Below are positions 41,849 through 49,129 of a DNA stretch of 64,000 bases, one piece after another. The DNA is from Rhizobium rhizoryzae. GTDB lineage: Bacteria > Pseudomonadota > Alphaproteobacteria > Rhizobiales > Rhizobiaceae. Location: assembly GCF_011046895.1 (NCBI RefSeq), contig NZ_CP049250.1, positions 3,136,501 through 3,200,500 on the forward strand. The letters run 5' to 3'. Position 1 is the stretch's first letter. Each line of letters starts with the position of its first letter. The notes below the pieces were generated by a model, which worked only from the letters and a program-made list of their open reading frames with translations, made no database searches and was not told the origin of the DNA. Position numbers and translations under genes: made by a program.

Positions 41849-44800
41849 TCCCGGCCTTTTGCATTCGCCGCCCGGTCGCCACGACATTGCTGGCCATCGG
41901 CGTGGTTCTCGCAGGTCTTGCCGGTTACAAGCAGCTGCCCGTCGCGGCCCTGCCGAAGGTGGATTTTCCCACCATCAACGTTTCCGCCTCCCTTTCCGGC
42001 GCCTCGCCCGAAAGCATGGCAACCTCGGTCGCGACACCGCTCATCAAGCAGTTCGAGACGATCCCCGGCATCAGCGAAATCAGCGCGTCGAACTCGCTCG
42101 GCAATACATCCATCGTCCTTCAGTTCGATCTGAACAGAAACATCGATGCGGCGGCGGCAGACGTGCAGGCGGCGATCTCCAACGCCACAAGGCAGCTGCC
42201 GTCCAACATGACGACGCCGCCCAGCTATCGCAAAACCAATCCGGCCGATGCGCCAATCCTGCTGATCACTATCAATTCCGATGAAATGCCACGCTCCAAG
42301 GTGGACGAGATCGCCCAGAACGTGATTTCGCCCATGCTGTCCACGCTGTCGGGCGTGGCGCAGGTCAGCGTCTATGGATCGCAAACCTATGCGGTGCGCG
42401 TCGAGCTTGATCCCTCCAAGCTTCAGGCACGAAATCTCGGTGTCGATACGGTTACCAGCGCCATAGCCAATGCCAACAACCAGACTCCGGTCGGGACGCT
42501 TCAGAGCCGCAGCCAGCAGCTCACCATCGATGCCAAGACGCAGCGCACGAATGCGGAGGAATTCCGCACCCTCGTCATCGCCAACAAAGGTGGTGCGCCC
42601 ATCCATCTGGGCGACGTGGCAACGGTGCAGGACAGCGTGGAAAACCTGAAAGGCGGCAGCTGGTATGACGGCAAGCAGGCTATCATTCTCGCGGTGCAAC
42701 GCCAGCCGGATGCCAATACCGTTGACGTCGTGAACGAGATCAAGGCGAAACTGCCCGCGCTCAAGGCGCAACTGCCGCCATCCGTGCATCTCAACGTCAT
42801 GAACGATGCTTCGACCTCCATCAAAGATGCGATATCGGACGTTCAGTTCACGCTGTTTCTGACCATCGCGCTCGTCATTCTGGTCATCTACCTCTTTACC
42901 GGCCACCTGACCGCGACGCTCATTCCGGGCCTTGCGGTGCCCCTATCGCTGATTGCCACCTTCGGCGGCATGTATGTTCTGGGCTACAGTATCGACAATA
43001 TTTCGCTGCTGGGCCTCACTCTGTCGGTCGGGCTGGTGGTGGATGATGCCATCGTCATGCTGGAGAATATTCTGCGTCTTTCGGAAGAAGGTATGTCCAT
43101 GCGGGAGGCTGCGCTGAAGGGTGCGGCCGAGGTGAGCTATACCATCATCTCCATGTCCGTCTCGCTGGTGGCGGTGTTCATTCCCATTCTGCTGATGGGC
43201 GGCGTCGTGGGTCGGCTGTTCAACGAGTTCGGCATGGTGGTCACGATGGCCATCATGGCCTCGGCCATCGTCTCGCTGACGGTGACGCCTATGCTGGGTT
43301 CGCGCCTCTCCAATCATTCCGGCAAGCCGCCCTTCATCATCCGCTGGTTCAATGCCGGGTTCGACTGGACACTGCGCGGTTACGATCGGGCCGTTTCCTG
43401 GTGCCTGCGTCACCGCGGCCTCGTCCTGCTGCTCTTCATCGGCAGCGTTGCGGCCTCCGGCTATCTGTTCAAGACGCTTCCGTCCAGCTTCTTTCCGCAG
43501 GAAGACATAGGCAGACTTTCGGTCTCTACCCGCGCCCGAGAAGACATTTCCTATGAGGCGATGCGTGACCTGCAGCAGCAGGTGGCGGACATCATTGGCA
43601 AGAACCCGGCGGTGCTGCATGTCACCTCCATTGTTGGCGGCGGCGCGCGTAGCCCGCTGAACAACGGTACGATGTTCGTGGAGTTGAAGCCGAAGGAAGA
43701 ACGCGGGGCACTGACGGAGACCATCAACCAGTTGCGTGGAGCGACGGCGAAAGTGGCGGGCCTGAAGACCTACATCACGCCACAGCAGAGCCTGCGCTTC
43801 GGCGGCCGCTCGACTGCGAGCCAGTATCAGCTGGTTGTTCAGGCGCTCGATACCGCCACGACCACGGAATGGTCTGGCAAGATGATGGCCGCGATGCGCC
43901 AGGACCGGATGTTCACCGATCTCGCGACCGATGCGCAGAACGGTGCGATTGCCGCCAATATCCAGATCGATACGGACAAGGCAGCTGCCTACGGCATCAC
44001 CAATGACCAGCTTCGCAAGACGCTGGAAATGGCGTTCGGTGGCTATGCGGCGGCACAAATCCAGTCGACGGGCGACAGCTACGACGTGATTGTCGAGTTT
44101 GACCAGAGCCGTCCCTACGACGACGAGTTCCTGCGCAATATCAACGTCATGTCCCAGCAGACGGGAACGCTGGTTCCGCTTTCGAACTTCGCAACGGTGG
44201 AGCGCCGCGCTGCACCCGTCACGATCAACCAGACTGGTCAGCTCGTCTCCACCACGATCTCCTTCAACCTGCCTGAAGGCGTCGCGCTTTCGGAGGCAAC
44301 GGCGCGGATCGACCAGATCAGATCCAGCATCAACATGCCAAGCGATGTCTTCACATCCTATGGCGGAACCGCGGCAATCTTCCAGCAAAGCCAGGGCAAT
44401 ACCGGCATGCTGATCCTTGCGGCGGTTCTCACCATCTATGTGGTGCTGGGCGTGCTCTATGAAAGCTTCATCCACCCGCTGACCATCCTGTCCGGTCTGC
44501 CAGCGGCTGCTTTCGGCGCGCTGATCGCACTGAAGGTGATGAACTTCGACCTGTCCGTGATCGCCCTCATCGGTCTTCTGATGCTGATCGGCATCGTGAA
44601 AAAGAACGCGATCATGATGATCGATGTTGCGGTCGAACTCATCCGCGACAAGGGCGAAACGACCGCGCGTGCCATACACGAGGCTTGCGTGCGCCGTTTC
44701 CGGCCCATCATGATGACGACGTTCTGCGCCCTTCTCGGTGCGCTGCCGATTGCGCTTGGTGAGGGCGCCAGTTCGGAATTGCGCCAGCCACTCGGCATCG

Positions 44801-44973
44801 CCGTTGTCGGCGGGCTCATCGTCTCGCAATTGCTGACCCTGTTCATCACGCCGGTCATCTTCGTCGAGATGGATCGCTTGGGCAAAGCCCTTGGGCGCCT
44901 ATTCCGCCGCAAGGGGCATGACGATCCGGCCAACAGCACCTTCCAGCAGGAAAGCCGAGCTGCCGCCGAATAG
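41845..44973 (+). CDS. RND multidrug efflux permease (HAE1/MdtB-like)
   Basis: The 1042-residue inner-membrane pump is complete, starting MIPAFCIRRPVATTLLA. It has the two RND halves with large periplasmic loops, the helix 4 proton-relay acids in SVGLVVDDAIVMLENI, and the second-half KKNAIMMIDVAVE. It would export drugs or other amphiphiles using proton-motive force with the upstream adaptor. No outer-membrane factor gene is next to it, so a TolC-like protein encoded elsewhere must complete the tripartite pump. A strong terminator follows. Confidence 0.95.
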   Translation: MIPAFCIRRPVATTLLAIGVVLAGLAGYKQLPVAALPKVDFPTINVSASLSGASPESMATSVATPLIKQFETIPGISEISASNSLGNTSIVLQFDLNRNIDAAAADVQAAISNATRQLPSNMTTPPSYRKTNPADAPILLITINSDEMPRSKVDEIAQNVISPMLSTLSGVAQVSVYGSQTYAVRVELDPSKLQARNLGVDTVTSAIANANNQTPVGTLQSRSQQLTIDAKTQRTNAEEFRTLVIANKGGAPIHLGDVATVQDSVENLKGGSWYDGKQAIILAVQRQPDANTVDVVNEIKAKLPALKAQLPPSVHLNVMNDASTSIKDAISDVQFTLFLTIALVILVIYLFTGHLTATLIPGLAVPLSLIATFGGMYVLGYSIDNISLLGLTLSVGLVVDDAIVMLENILRLSEEGMSMREAALKGAAEVSYTIISMSVSLVAVFIPILLMGGVVGRLFNEFGMVVTMAIMASAIVSLTVTPMLGSRLSNHSGKPPFIIRWFNAGFDWTLRGYDRAVSWCLRHRGLVLLLFIGSVAASGYLFKTLPSSFFPQEDIGRLSVSTRAREDISYEAMRDLQQQVADIIGKNPAVLHVTSIVGGGARSPLNNGTMFVELKPKEERGALTETINQLRGATAKVAGLKTYITPQQSLRFGGRSTASQYQLVVQALDTATTTEWSGKMMAAMRQDRMFTDLATDAQNGAIAANIQIDTDKAAAYGITNDQLRKTLEMAFGGYAAAQIQSTGDSYDVIVEFDQSRPYDDEFLRNINVMSQQTGTLVPLSNFATVERRAAPVTINQTGQLVSTTISFNLPEGVALSEATARIDQIRSSINMPSDVFTSYGGTAAIFQQSQGNTGMLILAAVLTIYVVLGVLYESFIHPLTILSGLPAAAFGALIALKVMNFDLSVIALIGLLMLIGIVKKNAIMMIDVAVELIRDKGETTARAIHEACVRRFRPIMMTTFCALLGALPIALGEGASSELRQPLGIAVVGGLIVSQLLTLFITPVIFVEMDRLGKALGRLFRRKGHDDPANSTFQQESRAAAE

Positions 44974-44995
44974 GCAAATCACGCGTAGCATTTAC

Positions 44996-45026
44996 AAAGA
45001 GGGGCGGGATTTTCTCGCCCCTTTTT
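44996..45026 (+). terminator. Terminator of the RND operon
   Basis: GGGGCG and CGCCCC, extended by weaker A-T pairs, form a hairpin with an internal AT-rich loop and a T-run, 22 nt after the stop codon. Confidence 0.85.
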
Positions 45027-45175
45027 GCTGACCCGTTTTTCGTGCCCCTTTTTTCTTGCCAAGCAGCCGATCCTGTGCGATCAGCCCGCCTCCCTATTTT
45101 TCAGCGGCGCCGTTTGCGCCTCCATCGGATGCGCCAGTCGCATTCGTATCCAGCACTTTCAGAAAGGATGCGGCC

Positions 45176-46471
45176 ATGGCACGTGCGCTCGGGCTCGACT
45201 TCGGCACGACCAATACTGTTCTCGCGCTCGGTGAACCGGGTGCCAATGCCACCCATTCCGTGCCTTTCGTCAGTAGCGCGGGAACAAGCGACAGCATGCG
45301 AACCGCCCTCTCCTTCATGAAGGACAAGGCGCTCGGTGCGCAGGCTCTGAAGGTTGAGGCCGGACAGGCCGCCATCCGCCAGTTCATCGATAATCCAGGC
45401 GATTGCCGTTTCCTGCAGTCGATCAAGACCTTCGCCGCCAGTGCGGCATTCCAGGCCACCCTCGTTTTCGCGCGCAGGCAGCAGTTCGAGGATCTGATGG
45501 AGATCTTCCTGCGCAGGCTGAAGGCCTATGCAGGGGACGCGTGGCCGAACGAGATTTCACGGCTGGTCGTGGGGCGTCCTGTCCGGTTTGCCGGCGCAAA
45601 CCCGGATGAGGCGCTTGCCTTGCAGCGCTATCGCACCGCGCTGGAGCGCTTCGATTTCCCGGAAGTGCAATTCGTCTACGAGCCAGTGGCCGCCGCCTAT
45701 TACTTCGCGCAGTCGTTGACTAAGGATGCCAATGTTCTCGTTGCCGATTTCGGGGGCGGCACTACCGACTACTCCTTGATCCGGTTCGAACGCCATGCGG
45801 GGCAGTTGCGCGCCATTCCGATCGGTCATTCCGGTGTCGGCATCGCGGGCGATCACTTCGACTATCGGCTGATCGACAATCTCGTCTCGCCGGAAATCGG
45901 CAAGGGCAGCCATTTCCGCAGCTTCGACAAACTGCTGGAGGTTCCGGCGGGCTACTACGCAAACTTCGGACGCTGGAACCAGTTGTCGATCTTTAAGACA
46001 ACGCGCGAGTTCACGGATCTTCAGTCGCTGGTTCGCTCTGCAACGGAGCCGGACAAGCTGGAACTGTTCATCGAGCTTATCGAGCATGATGAAGGCTATC
46101 CGCTCTATCAGGCGATTTCCGCGACCAAGATGGCGCTTTCGAACGCTGAAGAGGCCGAGTTCAACTTCTCGCCGCTGGGCAAGGCCGGTCGCCGAACCGT
46201 GAAGCGAAGCGACTTCGAAAGCTGGATTTCGGAGGATCTCGCGCGCATCGAAGAGGCGCTGGACGAAGTTCTCGTCAAGACCAATACATCTGCCGACCAG
46301 GTCGACAAGGTGTTCCTGACCGGCGGCACCTCGTTCGTGCCGGCCGTGCGCCAGCTGTTCGTCAACCGTTTCGGCACGGAACGGATCGAAAGCGGCGGCG
46401 AGTTGCTGTCCATCGCGCACGGACTGTCGCTGATCGGCGAGAGCAAGGACATTGAGCAGTGGGTTGCATGA
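45176..46471 (+). CDS. YegD-like Hsp70-family protein
   Basis: The 431-residue protein has only the actin-like ATPase part of Hsp70: phosphate-1 loop LGLDFGTTNTVLALG, phosphate-2 loop VADFGGGTTDYS and adenosine loop VFLTGGTSFVPAVR. There is no substrate-binding lid domain of the DnaK kind; the C-terminal 100 residues are those of the YegD family. It is probably cytoplasmic, and its clients are unknown. The ATG 45176 has an AAAGGATG site. The frame continues upstream without similarity. Confidence 0.9.
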   Translation: MARALGLDFGTTNTVLALGEPGANATHSVPFVSSAGTSDSMRTALSFMKDKALGAQALKVEAGQAAIRQFIDNPGDCRFLQSIKTFAASAAFQATLVFARRQQFEDLMEIFLRRLKAYAGDAWPNEISRLVVGRPVRFAGANPDEALALQRYRTALERFDFPEVQFVYEPVAAAYYFAQSLTKDANVLVADFGGGTTDYSLIRFERHAGQLRAIPIGHSGVGIAGDHFDYRLIDNLVSPEIGKGSHFRSFDKLLEVPAGYYANFGRWNQLSIFKTTREFTDLQSLVRSATEPDKLELFIELIEHDEGYPLYQAISATKMALSNAEEAEFNFSPLGKAGRRTVKRSDFESWISEDLARIEEALDEVLVKTNTSADQVDKVFLTGGTSFVPAVRQLFVNRFGTERIESGGELLSIAHGLSLIGESKDIEQWVA

Positions 46472-46516
46472 GGCCAGAGGCTTTATCCGGCAACCGGGTT
46501 CGGATAGAGTGAAGTC

Positions 46517-47392
46517 ATGACCTCAGCCTCGGAACTTGCCCCAGCAGAACTCGCAGCCCTTCTGCACTTTTATGCGGATTCCGGATGCGACTGGCTTCTG
46601 GAGGACGAGGCCGTTGATCGTATTGCCGAGTTCCAGGCCCAGCGTCTTGAGCGCGAGGCGCAAATGCGCAATCGCCAGCAGGCCGCCCCGCAGACAAGCG
46701 AACGGCCTGCCAATGCCGGGCGTTCAGCTCCGTCGCCCGCGGCCCGGACGCCCGCTCCCGGTGTCAATGTCGCCGTGCCCGACGCGGATGCCGTGGCGGC
46801 TGCCCGGCAGGCTTGCGCTGCCGCCAACAGCCTGGACGCGCTGAAAGCGGCGCTGGAGGGCTTTTCCGGCTGCAACCTGAAGAATGGTGCGCGCTCCACC
46901 GTATTTGCATCAGGCGACCCTTCCTCCGGCATCATGGTCATCGGTCCCATGCCCTCGGCGGAGTGCGACCGGGACGGTATTCCCTTTTCTGGTCGGCCGG
47001 GCCAATTGCTGGACAGAATGCTGGCTGCCATCGGACTTCATCGCGACAAGGTGCTGTTGACGAATGTCGTCGCGTGGAGGCCGCCGGGCAATCGTCCGCC
47101 CTCGCCCGCAGAGATGGACATCTGCCGCCCGTTCATCGAGCGCCAGATCGAGCTTGCGGCTCCTAACCATCTTCTGATCCTTGGCAATTTCACGGCGCGT
47201 TTCTTCTTTGCAGAAGAGCAATCCATCTTTGCCATGCGCGGCACCTGGAGGGATGTGCAGGTCGGTGACCGTGCCATCCCAGCCATTGCAAGCCTGCATC
47301 CGCAGGATCTTTTGACGGCACCGGCCAACAAGGCGCTGGCCTGGAAGGATCTCCTCACGTTCCGCCAGCGCATCTCGCTCAACGAGTCGTAA
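46517..47392 (+). CDS. Uracil-DNA glycosylase superfamily protein (family 4-like, altered)
   Basis: The 291-residue protein has a polar N-terminal region (about 1-95), then a UDG-like domain. VFASGDPSSGIMVIGPMPS aligns with motif A (usual form GEAPG), followed by DGIPFSGRPGQLLD, TNVVAWRPPGNRPPSPAE, LLILGNFTARFFF and LHPQDLL. Compared with family 4 enzymes, two of the four Fe-S cysteines are missing (CNLK in place of CxxC, AWRPP in place of KCRPP), and the motif A glutamate is Pro. It may still remove uracil or another lesion, but its activity is unproven. It is preceded by the YegD-like gene with 45 nt between. Confidence 0.82.
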   Translation: MTSASELAPAELAALLHFYADSGCDWLLEDEAVDRIAEFQAQRLEREAQMRNRQQAAPQTSERPANAGRSAPSPAARTPAPGVNVAVPDADAVAAARQACAAANSLDALKAALEGFSGCNLKNGARSTVFASGDPSSGIMVIGPMPSAECDRDGIPFSGRPGQLLDRMLAAIGLHRDKVLLTNVVAWRPPGNRPPSPAEMDICRPFIERQIELAAPNHLLILGNFTARFFFAEEQSIFAMRGTWRDVQVGDRAIPAIASLHPQDLLTAPANKALAWKDLLTFRQRISLNES

Positions 47393-47527
47393 ATCCGAGT
47401 CTTAAACTTTTATGAAATGTGGTATGCGTAATTTGCATGGCTGCATCACGGTAGCTGCTGTTGAATTCATCATGTTGCGGTGCAATATACAGAAGTGTCT
47501 TGGGAGGAACGTTTAGGAACCAAGGCC

Positions 47528-47719
47528 ATGAGCACACGCATTCGCCCCATTCATTCCGGCTTCGAGACGCTTCGTCTTGCAGGCCTATCGCCTCGCTCAA
47601 CTGCGGGCTACCACAACTTCGGCTCTGCTACGAATGAGCAGCTGACGGCGACGGCCTATGCGCGTCGCGGCGGCCTCTCCCGTCCGACGGCGATCTTCGC
47701 CGATTTTCGTGAACGCTGA
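47528..47719 (+). CDS. Small basic protein of unknown function (63 aa)
   Basis: The frame starts MSTRIRPIHSGFETLRLAG. The predicted protein is basic, with many Arg and Thr and no membrane segment. A purine-rich AGGAACCAAGGCC precedes the ATG. The second small gene starts 17 nt after its stop. I know no family; both may be one operon. Confidence 0.5.
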   Translation: MSTRIRPIHSGFETLRLAGLSPRSTAGYHNFGSATNEQLTATAYARRGGLSRPTAIFADFRER

Positions 47720-47736
47720 TCAAGGAGTGTGAACCA

Positions 47737-47883
47737 ATGAAGTACAGACTTCGCCAGATCCGCGATAACCTTGCCTCGATCTCTGTCGCTGTTCGTGCGA
47801 GCCACGAATACACCCGCTCTGCGGGCCAGAGCGCGGAAAGCCGCGGGCGTGACCATTCTCCGCTCGCCGGTATCCCGATCTGA
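47737..47883 (+). CDS. Microprotein of unknown function (48 aa)
   Basis: The frame reads MKYRLRQIRDNLASISVAV and continues to a polar, arginine-rich tail (SAGQSAESRGRDHSP); the whole is 48 residues and ends with TGA at 47881. AAGGAG lies 9 nt before the ATG, one of the better ribosome sites in this region. The N-terminal half would form an amphipathic helix. It converges on the EamA transporter gene with 18 nt between. Confidence 0.55.
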   Translation: MKYRLRQIRDNLASISVAVRASHEYTRSAGQSAESRGRDHSPLAGIPI

Positions 47884-47901
47884 TCAACGGCCATTGATCA
47901 A

Positions 47902-48840
47902 TCATGTTGACGGCGAGGATGCCTTCCTCGCCGCTTTGCGTTCCAGCCCAAGCTGGTGCTCGCGATAGATGATGAAGATCCCGGCCGAAACAGTGATTGC
48001 TGTTCCCAACAGCATTTGCCAGGTTGGGACGTCGCCGAAAAGCACATAGGCAATTGCGATCCCGAAGATGATCGACGAATAATCGAAGGGAGCGACGGTC
48101 GAGACATCGGCCAGCCGGTAGCTCTGCGTCAGGAAGATCTGGCCGAGCCCGCCACAGATGCCTGCACAGATCAGGATCAGCTTCGTCTCCCAGGAAAGCC
48201 CATTCCATCCAAAAGGCAGGCTGATGAGCGAGAAGGCCGCAGACAGAAGCGAGAAATAGAGCACAATCGTAAACGTCTTCTCGGTCTTTACGAGCTGGCG
48301 GGTCTGAACCATGGCGAGACCGCCGATCACTGCCGATAGCAGAACCGCTATGGCCCCCGTCGCCTCGTTGGCTCCCATTCCGCCCTGTTCGAACATGGTC
48401 AGCTTCGGCCATGAAATGATCAGAACGCCGAGAATCCCGATCGCAACCGCAGTCCAGCGATAGATTCGCACCTTTTCCTTCAGGATCAGCGCGGCAAAGA
48501 TCACCGCCATCAGCGGCGAGGCATATCCGATGGCAATGGCATCCGGCAGCGGTAGATGGATCAGGCCGAAGAAACCCATGACCATGGCGATCATTCCGAG
48601 CGTGCCGCGCTTGAGATGGCCTGTGAAGCTGGACGTCCGGAAGGCAGAGGCCAGTTCCTTTCGCATAGCCAGATAGACGAAAATGGGGATGAGCGCGAAG
48701 AACGAGCGATAGAACGTAATCTGCCCTGCCGGAATGCCTGCGCCTGCGGCCTTAATGAAGGTCTGCATGCCAAGAAAAGCCATGACGGACAACAGTTTCA
48801 TGAGGATCCCCCTCAAGGGATCCGGGGCTTCGGAACTCAT
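47902..48840 (-). CDS. EamA/DMT family transporter
   Basis: The 312-residue protein has ten predicted helices made of two EamA repeats, for example KLLSVMAFLGMQTFIKAAGAG in the first repeat and VAPFDYSSIIFGIAIAY in the second. Members export amino acids, nucleotide sugars or drugs; the substrate is unknown. The start at 48840 lies about 95 nt from a perfect operator-like palindrome at 48935-48946. Confidence 0.88.
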   Translation of the reverse strand: MSSEAPDPLRGILMKLLSVMAFLGMQTFIKAAGAGIPAGQITFYRSFFALIPIFVYLAMRKELASAFRTSSFTGHLKRGTLGMIAMVMGFFGLIHLPLPDAIAIGYASPLMAVIFAALILKEKVRIYRWTAVAIGILGVLIISWPKLTMFEQGGMGANEATGAIAVLLSAVIGGLAMVQTRQLVKTEKTFTIVLYFSLLSAAFSLISLPFGWNGLSWETKLILICAGICGGLGQIFLTQSYRLADVSTVAPFDYSSIIFGIAIAYVLFGDVPTWQMLLGTAITVSAGIFIIYREHQLGLERKAARKASSPST

Positions 48841-48934
48841 GCTTCACTCGTGGCGGCTTGTTTTTCAAAGATCCAAGCCATTCGCAAACTTCGGGGATCA
48901 GGCAGGCTGGGCAGAAGTGTAACCTGATTTGGTG

Positions 48935-48946
48935 AAACGTTTCATC
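48935..48946. promoter_or_regulatory. LacI/GalR-family operator-like palindrome
   Basis: TGAAACGTTTCA is a perfect 12-bp palindrome with the central CG typical of LacI-family operators and equals the core of the enterobacterial Cra (FruR) consensus. It lies in the divergent region between the EamA gene and pepN. Confidence 0.45.
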
Positions 48947-49129
48947 ACGACTTTTGATAGAATGATGATTTCCGGAAATCACACGCAGGTTTTAGCGGAC
49001 GTGTTGAGGGATTAGTGTTTTTATTTGGGACCGCTTTAGCAATCGTTCAGTTTTGGATGCAATAGTGCCGCGAAACTGGGCAAGTAGAGCTCGTCAAAAC
49101 CGATCGGTCATTCCATTTCAGGAAGCAAC

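Noticed and set aside
42943-44829. A 628-codon minus-strand frame within the RND pump gene
   Set aside because: The forward frame has clear RND motifs throughout; the reverse one is polar and lacks a domain.
47720-48412. A 230-codon minus-strand frame overlapping the EamA gene in another frame
   Set aside because: It has no hydrophobic pattern or start site of its own, and the EamA frame explains the region.
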